Shown here: piece after piece, positions 18,827-27,500 of the stretch
Numbering within the stretch: position 1 is the stretch's first letter
Layout of the letters: the number at the start of each line of letters is the position of its first letter
Source: Zygnema cylindricum
Lineage: Eukaryota; Streptophyta; Zygnematophyceae; Zygnematales; Zygnemataceae
DNA: 27,500 bases
Direction of reading: 5' to 3'
NCBI GenBank assembly: GCA_037447655.1
Contig: JBBHKE010001591.1
Coordinates: 71,504-99,003 of the forward strand
Made by a program: the position numbers and the translations under genes
The notes under the pieces: generated by a model
Databases searched by the model: none
Seen by the model: the letters and a program-made list of their open reading frames with translations, nothing else
Told to the model about the DNA's origin: nothing

Positions 18827-18901
18827 AAAGTTTGATTCACTAAAAATAATATAGTTTGATTCACTACAAATAAAAATGTTTGATTCACTAAAAATAAAGA
18901 T
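18827..18901. repeat. Three-copy tandem repeat GTTTGATTCACTAAAAATAA
   Basis: Three copies of GTTTGATTCACTAMAAATAA stand about 23-25 bp apart with small spacer differences. There is no coding frame. Confidence 0.85.
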
Positions 18902-19947
18902 TAGGGAAAATCGTGCAAACTGTTCTCACGTATTCAATTCAAACGTCGACTATGTGAACCCAGACCATGACGGCTTTACTGTAGGAATGTGCATTTTTTG
19001 TTGCTTTTGAACAATGAACCTAAAATAGCGTTAGTAACACTATTTGTTTTTCCACACTAGAAGTATCTTTACTTTAATGGCGATTCGCGCTGTCCTGTAG
19101 CAGTTTTGGACTTTTGCTTGTTGCCGAAAACCGCGAAACGACAAGTCCCTTTTCGAGTTTTCGGTCACTTTTCCCTTTTCCTAATGACCGGGAGTTGACA
19201 GGTCAAAAGTTTAGTACTGGACGTGGCAGCTACAGTACAGTAAAGTACATTACTGTACCTTTCAAGATGACGTTTCTCCTCAGCGCAATGATTGGCTAGC
19301 CGATAGCGAGCCCTCGTTTACTACAGTATATGAACATACAGCTGAGCTGTCCACACGGGCAAACCTCGGAAAAGATTTTATCGCAGTTGAAGGGCAAATC
19401 TGATTTGTCACATGCGCTTTGTACTTTTTTGTCTGAAAAAGAAACGACAATATCAACGTGCCATTTGTTTTGACTGAATCCCATTGGCGAAAAGATCTAA
19501 ACTTGGATACAGAATCTATCTAGATCTATTAGACGATACGTTTAGTCAGTGAAGGAACGTTAGGGTTTTGAAAGTACAGTACTGTACAGTACGGAGTCAT
19601 TGCTGTCTCCTAATCATATATTTTATCAATTAAAAGTACAATTCCGGCCGAAGTTACATTGGAAGGTTCTTGTATCTGTACGGATAAAAGTACTGGTTGT
19701 AACATGTTGGACTGGGTATCGGGTACAGTACTTTAGTTGTTTGTATAAAAGCCGTCGTATACGTGTTCTACTTAAAGTGGAACCACGTATGCTAATATCG
19801 GATAAAAATCGTCAATATTTTTCACACCGACCAATTTTAATATAGAATCTTCATTTGCGTACCATAAACTTACGTACCAAGCATAGAGGTCTCGTCGTAC
19901 GGATTTTGACTTTTTTACGAGAATTAGTTAAAATTTTCAGAAAAAAG
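18902..19947. other. Unassigned spacer left of the transposon nest
   Basis: Contains CAGTAC/GTACTG palindromic patches near 19232-19258 and 19574-19592. No gene was recognised; frames are short and without motif. Confidence 0.5.
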
Positions 19948-20033
19948 GTTTGAAGCATAGTTCAAAAGTAGGCGTTTTTATGGTAGGCCTTTGGTAGGCG
20001 CACAAAACTTGGCACAAAACTCGCGTAGAGTAA

Positions 20034-21748
20034 GGGTACTTTCGCATGTAACCGAAACTTAGGGTGCGTTTCTATGTGCCAAAATAAGGGCTTTTTCCTG
20101 TCGTTTTCCTGTCAACGCGTAGGTTTCAACCGTACAAAAAAACAGAAAAAAAGAGAAGTACATTTTGCGTCATCATCGAATTTAAGATGTACTACATGTT
20201 GTCGTCTTGTGTTCTTCGACCCACGGCCACGCCAAAAAAAGTCATCATCAAACTTTTCCTTAAAATACAGGGCCGATGTGTTTTAAAACAAATATTTTTT
20301 TAGAAACAAATAGGAACACGTATTTGCACGTGTAATATTTTTTACAAAAATTTCAAACGAATTCAAGCGACGGTGAAAGGTACACTATTCGTTATGTTTT
20401 GTCCGTTTGCGTCCATCAAAGTACACAATTTGTTGTGTTTTGTCGCGTTTCGTTTGGTACTGACTTTTCCATTCCAGGGGTCTGAAAATTCCGATGCCAT
20501 TTGACGAAATCGTGAGAAATCTCTGAGGGCGCCCCAGCAAGTCGCACACGCCGCCAAGTCGCACACGCCGCCTCTCTCACACAGCCTCTCATTCTCGCGA
20601 CGTTCAAGGGATTTTTTTACAATTTTGGTGCGTCATCACATATTGTACACTGTCGTTAGCCGTCACGGGCATTGTCGACGTATACAATCGTCACGCCCTT
20701 AAGTGACAACTTCGTTTGGTACACATAGGGACACCCGAAATCCGGGTCCGCCGGATCTACGCTAAAAAACAAAGCAAATTCTCTAAGTTTGAAGTACATA
20801 GAGACGCACCCTTAGTCTTGTTACTTTGTTTTTTAGCGAAGATTCTCCATACAACTTTCAGAGCATTCATATTTAAATAAATGTAATCGTAACTTTAGAT
20901 TGTGACGGAAGTAGACGTGGGTGTAATTTGTGACGATTGTAGACGAGTACAAAACTCGTGACAATTGATGACGTTTACAAAATAGCGACTGTTGTAGACG
21001 TCTAGCTACTTGTGACATCGTATATGTTTAGGGTTTGTGACATTTTGACGTCACACTCAAATTATGATAGCGTCAACGTCACTAATTCCAAACCATTCCG
21101 CCATGGTTTCGCGATTTTGTTTTTTCGTATGTTTTCACTCAACTTGCCACCAAAATAAGCTATAAGACAACCAAAAGATATATTTTTCATATATCTTTCA
21201 TTTGATACCTTTCTTGCCTTTTTTCATTGCAAGAATTGTGAGATAGACACGTTAGTGGGAGAGTGAGAGAGAGAGGCGCTTTCACAGACTTCGCTTTTGC
21301 GAAATGCCGTCCGTTGCACGAAACCCCCTCCACGGCCCCCGTACAGAAAAAAGGCACGGGAAAAAAGTCACGCACAACGCAGCAAACGTGTGGTGGGTTT
21401 TTTTTTTGGTACTCCGCGCACAAAATTGTCAAAAACTTTTAACACGTGCGACATCGCCTGCCTATTCGCTCACCTCATGTAACTATATTTAAAACCACCT
21501 CGCGAGGTGATTTTATATAAAGTTTGAAGATGAGTTGAAAGAACGCGAAATTGGGTCGAAACGCGTTAGATGACAAACTATATCGCGCTAGACGACAAAC
21601 TGTAGTACATATAAAGTTTCACGGTAACGCAACTTGTACGGTGGTAATTTCATTTTTTTGGTACGGCTGCGGATTTTCACGTTTTTTTATAAGTTATGGA
21701 GGAAAACGACATAAGATAACTGTAACTTTAGCACATGCGAAAGTACCA
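20034..21748 (-). mobile_element. Element C', inverted copy of C inserted in D' and itself split by B
   Basis: The ends are GGGTACTTTCGCATGTAACC at 20034 and, reversed, a GGTACTTTCGCATGTGC-like end near 21748 (last base probably mutated). TAA flanks both sides (20031-20033 and 21749-21751). D carries GAGTAGGCATACTG at the matching site, so the empty target is visible. Sequence from about 20815 to 21748 matches C in reverse order, including the GTAGACGTC words and CT-rich block. B interrupts C' between 20061 and 20812. Confidence 0.88.
20062..20811 (-). mobile_element. Element B, Tourist/Harbinger-like MITE (750 bp) nested in C'
   Basis: The ends are GGGTGCGTTTCTATGTGC and, reversed, GGGTGCGTCTCTATGTAC. 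TTA flanks both sides (20059-20061 and 20812-20814). It is an inverted relative of A over its whole length. At the matching place C has an uninterrupted ...TTTTAGTCTTG sequence, confirming insertion with a TTA duplication. A 17-bp internal duplication (GTCGCACACGCCGCC part) near 20540-20573 is absent from A. Confidence 0.92.
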
Positions 21749-22231
21749 TAAGCATACTGTATGTGTGTGCGTTGTGCACACTCTTGTACGAACGTACGAA
21801 TTTGACGTATCATCAAAGTACAGCGCACGCCGCCGGACAAAATTTTTGAGCGAACTGAACGGCGTATGATGACATTCAGCGGGAAAAAAAACTTGGAAAA
21901 AAAATATATCGTTAGTTGTGTTATGGGCTTTTAATGTGATCTTCTTAGATCGCTACTTTGATCAGGGACCGTCCGATCGTCCAAATCTGACGGTTTAAAT
22001 AAAAAATACCTTCAAACTCACGGAAAAATACAAATTTGTCCGAATGTTTTTCAAAATTTGGACATGACGTTTAATTCTCTATCGATTGATGTGCAACTCA
22101 ACCTTGTTACTATTATTTTTCATTTTGCGACCAATTCAATATGGGTCTTAAGGCCATATTGTATGTTTTGCGTACAGTAGGCATATTGTATGTGCCTACT
22201 TTCACCTACTTTTGAATTATGGTTTGAAGTA

Positions 22232-22858
22232 CAACGTGAATTGTTATTAGAGTTAAGAAATAATTAGTGTAAATAAACCATAACGTAATATTTGTTATAG
22301 CGGAGGAACACCGCGATTCGCTATTAGCGTCAAGAAATAAACAGCGTAAAAAAAATCAATGTTATTTAAGCTAATTGGGAATTAAAAAAAAAAAAACACT
22401 TACTCTAATTTTTTACTAGCTCTAATTTGGGTTTAAAAAAAAAAAAAAAATACTCGCCGCAAATATGTCTACACTAATATAGGTACATGTACAGAATCTG
22501 ACAAATTGTACACAAATCATTCACACGGTCGACCATGCGGTTGTCGGCCGAATATGTGCGAACGTGATTTTTGACAGCCCGTTTTCATCCCCTTTTTAGA
22601 GCGCACATTCACATGCGTGCATGGTTATGTTAAATCATTTTTTGTACTTTTTTCACTTAGAAAGGTTCATTTGTGTACGGTCTCACATTGACCGTACACA
22701 ATACTATTTAAATCGCAGTGTACTTTCGTTATTAACATTAATTGAAACAAAACCCTAAAAGGCGTGAAGAAAAAAATTGAATTACTAATTCTCTTTAAGA
22801 ATTTGAGTCAAAATTTAGGGGAACTGAATTAGGTTTATATATATAGCGATTCGCGGTG
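22232..22858 (+). mobile_element. Element H', composite CACCGTG-end element (about 627 bp)
   Basis: The left end CAACGTGAATTGTTATTAGA follows TA (22230-22231), immediately beside the TSD of D'. The reversed right end CACCGCGAATCGCTATATAT precedes TA (22859-22860). A second left-end-like sequence (CACCGCGATTCGCTATTAGC) begins near 22309, so two related ends stand in tandem. Long A runs and CTCTAATTTGGGT words match H. Boundaries are less sure than for E. Confidence 0.5.
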
Positions 22859-22860
22859 TA

Positions 22861-23356
22861 GTTAATGATTTGTACGAAAATTTAGCGACCAAATTTTAAT
22901 TTTGAAAATGGAAGTCAAATTTTTGAAACAGAATGGCAAAAAGGCGCCGCAAACTTTGATGGTTAGCGGATGTCAGAAGGAGCGTGCGAAGATATTTCGG
23001 TCGACTTGCATACACCGTGGCGTAAGGCACATGGCCTGTACGACGTGTAGGCTTCTCATCGCCTGTTCGAAGTGGATTGTTTTTTTCATTTTCACGTGTA
23101 CCAATGGTACGCGACCAGTGTGATGCAACTCTCCCTCGCGAGGAAAGTTTCTTCACACTGGACGATTTGGGCGATTGCTTCGCGAATCTAAAAAAGTGAA
23201 ACATCCAACGGTCGAGAATCCCCCCCTGTATTATTGGAGAATCCCACGGACAGCCATCCAGTAAACATGTTTCGACAACAAAAGAAAAAAACTGGTACGA
23301 ATTTATACGAAATAGTACGGCGTCAGTAAACAGCGCCCTCTAATGGAAGGCCACCC
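22861..23356 (-). mobile_element. Element G'', truncated inverted copy of G
   Basis: The end at 23356, reversed, is GGGTGGCCTTCCATTAGAG, matching the left end of G'. Reading leftwards it follows G' through the CCGTTGGATGTTT block and the AAAATTTGGTCGC block to an ATCATTAAC that corresponds to the AGTCATTAGTTACC of G'. There it stops exactly at the right end of H', so H' probably inserted into G''. The remaining about 200 bp was not located with confidence. Confidence 0.68.
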
Positions 23357-23387
23357 TATGAATTAATAATTTTAAAAACATCACACT

Positions 23388-23544
23388 TGTCCGATTTTAA
23401 ATTTGAGACCGCCAATTGGAGGCTGAGAATCTCACCTTTCAATCGCCGCCGTCAGATCCGCAATCCGACATGTGTGTACGGAGAAAAAATGTATCAAGTG
23501 ACAAAATAAACATTAACACTAATAGGTAATAGCGATTCGCGGCG
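23388..23544 (-). mobile_element. Element E', left-truncated copy of the E family
   Basis: This sequence matches the reverse complement of E'' from a GTCCGATTTTAAATTTGAGA block to the terminal GCGATTCGCGGCG, followed by TA. The other TIR is missing. It faces E'' across a few bases, forming an imperfect inverted pair. Confidence 0.68.
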
Positions 23545-23551
23545 TACAGTA

Positions 23552-23768
23552 CACCGTGTACCGCTATTAGTGATAATGTTTTTTTCGCCACTTAAAATAT
23601 TTACTCTCCGTACACATTTGTCGGATTGTTGATCGGACGGTTGCGATTGAAAGGTAAGATTCTCAGCTTCCGATTGGCGGTCTCAAATTGAAAATCGGAC
23701 ATTTGTGTACGGAGAAAATATGTTTTAAGTGGCGTAAAAAATATTAAGGCTAATAGCGATACACGGTG
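23552..23768 (+). mobile_element. Element E'', 217-bp MITE of the E family
   Basis: The ends are CACCGTGTACCGCTATTAGT and, reversed, CACCGTGTATCGCTATTAGC. TA precedes the left end; the right flank is CA, so one side has changed. It has almost exactly the length of E and shares TGTGTACGGAGAAAATATG near the right end. Confidence 0.78.
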
Positions 23769-23930
23769 CACACCGTGTGTGTCAGTGCAGCACACTGTAA
23801 TGTCTGATCCACACTGAAGGGAACGATGTTCTATTCGTCTGTGCTGTACTTTTTCTGTACGGCTATATGTCATCAATGCTAATTGCTGTTTCAGTTACCC
23901 TGAATTCCACGCCATTGCTGGAGCTTCCTA

Positions 23931-23968
23931 GATTAGGGTTTCTGCTTCTCTGTCGCTCTCCTCCTTTG
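23931..23968 (+). promoter_or_regulatory. Telo-box (TTAGGGTTT) plus pyrimidine patch in the probable 5' leader
   Basis: ATTAGGGTTT is followed directly by CTGCTTCTCTGTCGCTCTCC-type pyrimidine-rich sequence, about 50-80 bases upstream of an ATG. In plants, telo-boxes and Y patches lie near transcription starts, often of genes for translation or cell growth. This supports both the start of the plus-strand gene and a plant-like lineage. No clear TATA box was seen. Confidence 0.55.
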
Positions 23969-24015
23969 TCGTTTAGCGCCTGTAAACTGTGAAATCTCGA
24001 AATTAAAAAATCGAT

Positions 24016-24215
24016 ATGGCTGACGCGCAAGAAGATGACGGTGCTGACGCGCATTGTACGGACAGTGGCGCTGCCGTACGTCAAGAATGGCCTTCTGTAC
24101 GGACGATTTCCCGTGAGGCGTGCTTCGTGGCAGCTGGAGAGAGGTCCATTCGAGATCTGCGGTGCCAGCTGGCGCGTCTGACGGCGGCGCTGGAACGAGC
24201 TCAATCTCTTCAGAG
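24016..24215 (+). CDS. Probable first exon of an unrecognised gene
   Basis: The ATG at 24016 sits in AAAAAATCGATATGGCTG, a good eukaryotic start context, and begins MADAQEDDGADAH. The exon encodes 66 residues plus two bases: an acidic N-terminus, then WPSVRTISREACF, then a Leu/Arg/Ala-rich segment (RDLRCQLARLTAALERAQSL) that looks amphipathic and may be a short coiled coil. It ends at CAGAG|GTAGGG, a good donor; if unspliced, TAG in the donor terminates the protein at 67 residues. The 113-codon minus-strand frame over it (23863-24204) is taken as a shadow. GC content is higher than in the surroundings, supporting coding. No family was recognised and no second exon was found in the window. Confidence 0.6.
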
Positions 24216-24600
24216 GTAGGGTTTTTTGTTGGTTATCCGTACACTTTCCGTACGATTCGTTAGTGTTTTACAGCAGCTTCCGTACGTTTTTGTACGTGTT
24301 CTCAATTCTGTAATGGTTTACCGTACAGTTTTCCCTTCATTTTTACAATGGTCTGTTGTGTACTTTCCGTACAATGTTTGCACTCCTCCGTACGTATTGT
24401 AATGGATTTTTTAGGGTTTGTTATGTACTTTTCCGTACATATTTGCACTTGTTTGCACCTTGTTTTCGTAAGTACATTCGCACAGCAATCATGGTGATTT
24501 TTATGCATTTTTTTTTTTCATTGGCTGTTGTTTTTTTTTTGATTATTTTTATGATCATCATACTTGCATTTTTTTTTTAATTGCACTCAAGGGTTTCTTA
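24216..24600 (+). other. Probable first intron, rich in CCGTAC words
   Basis: After the GTAGGG donor the sequence is T-rich with no usable frame. CCGTAC occurs seven times between about 24235 and 24440, mostly as TTCCGTAC or CTCCGTAC, always in this orientation. Long T runs follow at 24505-24580. The acceptor was not identified. Confidence 0.5.
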
Positions 24601-24754
24601 TGCGCCTCATTAAAAATACCCTAATACTTTCTCCTGTCCCTCTTTCCTCCATAACCTGAAACCGATCATGCAAAGATCTTTTGTCGAGGGTGAAAACCTA
24701 ACCTTTTTTTTTACATTTGGGTCTAAAGGTGTTAAAAATAATCCTTCCCATTTC

Positions 24755-25000
24755 CATTCCATCCCTCCCACTCCTTCCCTCTCTCCCTCCCCCCTCTCCT
24801 CCCCCCCTCTCCTCCCTCTCTCCGCCCTCTCTCTCCTCCCCCTCTCTCCTCCCTCTCTCCGTCCTCTCTCTCCCCCCCCTCCCTCTCTCCGTCCTCTCTC
24901 TCCTCCCTCTCCTCCCCCCCGCCCCTCTCTCTCCTCTCTTTCTCTCCTCTCTCCTTCCCTTCTCTCCATCTCTCTCCCCCCTCTCTTTCCCTCTGAACCA
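24755..25000. repeat. Pyrimidine-rich low-complexity tract
   Basis: CTCTCTCC, CTCCCTCT and CCCCCC variants fill about 245 bases. Long frames on both strands here (up to 152 codons on minus) are products of the base composition. If the plus-strand gene continues through here, this would lie within an intron. Confidence 0.9.
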
Positions 25001-26335
25001 TCTACCATATCTTGGATCCAAAAATAATAATAAAAATAAAATATGTATTCGAAATGCGTGCATACCATATTAAGTGTGGATACTCTATCATTTAGTGTGA
25101 ATATATTTCTCCCTCCTCTCCTCTCTCCCCCTCTCTCCTATGGAGCACCTATTGTATCTCGCATCCAAAAGATAAAATAAAATAAAATAGAAAGTGGTTT
25201 ATAAAATCTGTTAGTACCATATTTAGTGTGGATACTTTATTTTTAGTGTCTTTAGTAGCACCAAAGTTAGAATTGTTAGAAATTTGTCATAATTAGTGCG
25301 GATAAGTTTTTAGGATAAAGGCGATTCAAATTTTCGAGGGAGGGAGACAGTTGGAGAGTGGGAGGTGTAGAGGGAGAGGTGTAGAGGGAGAGGTGAGGGG
25401 GAATCCACCATTCTGACATGACACCCTTAGTGGAAAAAAAACTCGTCTCTCTATTATTCTTATGGATAAGTGGACCATTATTGGTATGGAAATTATTTGT
25501 TAATTGTTTAATTGTCAATCATGCGATTGTCTAGTTTAGATAAAGAGACTCGAATTTGCACCACATTTAGTGTGTATATCAATACCCTAATTTGTCCGCT
25601 AAAACCCTAAATCTATCCATCGGAAAATTCCCTTCCGTATTCATCTCTCTCAAATGAAAATGTTGAAAAATTTGGAAAACCCTGATGCAAATTGCAAATT
25701 TCACAAGAAAATCATCAATATGGAGTGTGAACATCTAGAGGACACACTAATTAGTGTGGAGAAGCACCACTATCTTTAGTGTGGATATTTACACCATAAT
25801 TAACGTAAAAATGACACACTATGAACGATTGGAGAAGAGCACCATATTTAGTGGATATCGATACTATGGTTTGTGTGGAAAGGACACACTTATTAGTATG
25901 GATAAGGGCACCATGTTTAGGGTGGATATCATTACCATAGTTAGTGTGGAGAGTAGGACTCGCCTCATCGTACCCTAAACATGAAAAATCTTAAAAACCC
26001 TCGGTAAATTGCACCAAAACGTGCTTAAATCGTAAGACTCGACTAGCCATTATAAGTGCGGACGAGAGCACTATAATTTAATGTGGACATCATTACCATA
26101 TTTAGTGTGGAACACCCCTGTTAGCGTGGATAAGAGCACCGTTTTTTAGGGTTTTTTAGGGTTTTTTTAGGTGTGGATATCAGTAGCAGTAAGACTTGTC
26201 TCATTGTATTTGGTGTAAATAGCACCAAAATGTGTTTAAATCATATGACTTGACTAACCATAAATAGTGTAGGGAGCACCATCGACAAATGTTGGTAGAC
26301 TCGCCTTTCCGTCGTAAGTGTGGATAGAAATATAA
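25001..26335. repeat. Degenerate repeat region built on TTAGTGTGGATA
   Basis: Variants of TTTAGTGTGGATAT, often preceded by GCACCATA or ACCATA and separated by about 20-60 bases, occur more than fifteen times, most densely at 25740-25960 and 26050-26200. A longer unit includes AGTAGGACTCGCCTCAT/AGTAAGACTTGTCTCAT and CACCAAAATGTGTTTAAATC, present at about 25960-26035 and 26185-26245. The first part holds a duplicated block in which a CT tract is followed by ATCTTGGATCCAAAA or ATCTCGCATCCAAAA. No coding frame is kept. It looks like a decayed satellite. Confidence 0.7.
26141..26172 (+). repeat. Short telomere-like TTTTTTAGGG triplet
   Basis: Three units of TTTTTTAGGG, the last with an extra T and cut short, lie inside the TTAGTGTGGATA region. 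They resemble the TTTTAGGG or TTTAGGG telomere motifs of green algae and plants, but three impure units do not make a telomere. Confidence 0.6.
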
Positions 26336-27109
26336 ATAACTGGCAACTATACACTTGTGGCTTTTTTTGGGGTTTTTTTTTTCAAGCGTACTCTTCTTCA
26401 ACCACGTATTTTGTTTTTTAATCGCAAAGATTGTTACCCCACATTATAGTTCAACTGACTTTTGAAAACACGCCAACCAATCACATGCTTAAAATCTTGT
26501 GAAAATTGAAGCAAAAATGGAACACTACAAAAATGAAGAATCATAGACCGACGAAAAAAATCATAAGCATATAAAAAATAATCCCCAGACTCTTCAATCC
26601 AATATCACTTTTTTCTTTCCTCTCCCAACTCCTTTTGTTGTCGACCTACTAACTCCTAAAAAATGGCATTTTTAATTCTTGAAAAGGGAAATTTCACAAA
26701 ACTCACGGGTCCACTAGCTAAACTTTGGTTGATTTTATTTTGGATTTGTGAAAAGAATATCATTTTAGGTTGGGTTTTAATCTTTGCAGCAAAATTTATG
26801 TTGTGGTAAATTTTATACCATCGATGAAATCGAGAGCCTTACAAAGTTTGATTTCTCAACTTAACTTTTGATGAGGAAAAAACAACTTTTGACAATAAAA
26901 AAACCCTGAAAAACAGAAGAAAACCAATCCTTCTTCTAGTATGAACAAGATTAGATATATATATATATATATATATGGACTTGGTTAGAAGGTAAAGTGA
27001 AAACTTAAAAGAGAAGGTGTTTCACAATCGTTTAAGCCTTTTTTTTTATAGTAATCAATGTTATTTTAATCTTCAGTTTGTGGCAATTTTTTATCCAATT
27101 TTTGGTCTA
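26336..27109. other. AT-rich spacer with a TA dinucleotide run
   Basis: No gene was recognised. A TATATA run of about 22-25 bases lies at 26952-26976. The surrounding DNA has many A and T runs. Confidence 0.6.
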
Positions 27110-27500
27110 GAGTCGAGTGAGGAGAGATAAGGGGGAGAGATAGGGAGAGGGGGAGAGGGAGAGGTGAAGGGGAAAGGGGAGAAATGTGAAAGGCAATTGA
27201 AGAGAGAGAGAGAGAGAGATGTGACCGGCTGGGTGAGGAAAATGAGAAACCGGAAGGGACGGGTGTGAAGGGTTTTGGAGGGAATGGAGGGGTGAGAGAG
27301 AAGGAGAAATAATAAACTGAAATGTTTAAAATTGGTGCTGGTTGGAATGGAGGGATGAAGAGAGGAAGATAGTGGGAGATGAGAGTAGAAAGAACTACGA
27401 AGGTGATTTGAAGAAGAGATGGAAAAAGGTGAGAGTTTTGAGCTATGGGAGAGGGCAGAGGAGAGAGGAGAGACAAGGATATGGGAGAGAAGAGAGAGAA
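27110..27500. repeat. AG-rich low-complexity tract
   Basis: Purine-rich sequence with GAGAGA and GGGAGA variants continues to the right edge. The 136-codon minus-strand frame across it (27066-27476) is Ser/Pro/Leu-rich only because of the composition and is not called a gene. Confidence 0.85.

Larger units (their letters stand above)
19956..22221 (+). mobile_element. Element D', hAT-like copy of D split by a nested insertion
   Basis: Both ends match D (CATAGTTCAAAAGTAGG on the left; the reversed right end is CATAATTCAAAAGTAGG). Exact 8-bp TSDs GTTTGAAG lie at 19948-19955 and 22222-22229, different from those of D, so this is an independent insertion. Element C' interrupts it between 20033 and 21749. 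The remaining D' sequence is about 550 bp, because a segment matching about 11920-12195 of D is absent. Removing C' leaves a junction matching the uninterrupted sequence of D near 11750-11775. Confidence 0.9.

Noticed and set aside
24610-25068. 152-codon minus-strand and 119-codon plus-strand frames
   Set aside because: Both are made of Arg/Glu/Gly or Ser/Pro/Leu repeats dictated by the C/T tract. Open frames on both strands show composition, not coding.
26141-26172. Telomere
   Set aside because: Only three impure TTTTTTAGGG units, internal to a repeat region.
1-27500. CRISPR array, prophage, operon or bacterial defence system
   Set aside because: Tandem arrays here have no spacer pattern, genes are spliced, and no bacterial gene clusters or ribosome-binding sites are present.

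Overview
The window looks like nuclear DNA of a eukaryote, most likely a green-lineage or plant-like alga. The evidence is spliced genes with GT...AG introns, a plant-style 5' leader (a TTAGGGTTT telo-box followed by a pyrimidine patch), many simple repeats, and a dense set of small TIR transposons whose target-site duplications (TSDs) can be read directly. No species is assigned. There is no bacterial gene organisation, no rRNA, no CRISPR and no recognisable tRNA.

Layout. 1-2050: simple repeats, a GC-rich fragment of uncertain origin and AT-rich filler. 2051 to about 5347 (possibly 5556), minus strand: the one gene that can be identified. It is a family I soluble inorganic pyrophosphatase homologue, split by one 157-nt intron, that continues into about 780 residues of disordered Ser/Asn/Pro/Gln-rich sequence ending near an RVSF motif. 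Nearly all metal- and phosphate-binding residues of the pyrophosphatase are replaced, so it is probably a pseudoenzyme. 5.5-7.4 kb: GA microsatellites, a GTACGG-rich stretch that may hold the upstream intron or promoter of this gene, and a 22-bp tandem array.

7.9-23.8 kb: a transposon graveyard. At least five families of non-autonomous TIR elements can be delimited: A/B and C/C'/F (3-bp TWA target sites, PIF/Harbinger or Tourist-like), D/D' (exact 8-bp TSDs, hAT-like), E and H (TA-flanked CACCGTG ends, mariner or Stowaway-like), and G (a 17-bp perfect TIR). The clearest structure is a three-layer nest at 19956-22221: B lies inside C', which lies inside D'. Each layer is confirmed by its TSD, and the two insertion sites are confirmed by uninterrupted copies elsewhere in the window.

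23.9-24.2 kb, plus strand: the probable promoter, leader and first exon of a second gene with a short coiled-coil-like segment, not recognised. Its downstream intron is rich in CCGTAC. 24.6-27.5 kb: a pyrimidine tract, a degenerate array built on TTAGTGTGGATA, an AT dinucleotide run and an AG-rich end. Nothing here was recognised as coding.

The two genes show no functional link. The points of most interest are the pseudo-pyrophosphatase/disordered-tail fusion and the self-documenting nested transposons. All calls come from reading the sequence by eye; identity values and database matches were not computed.
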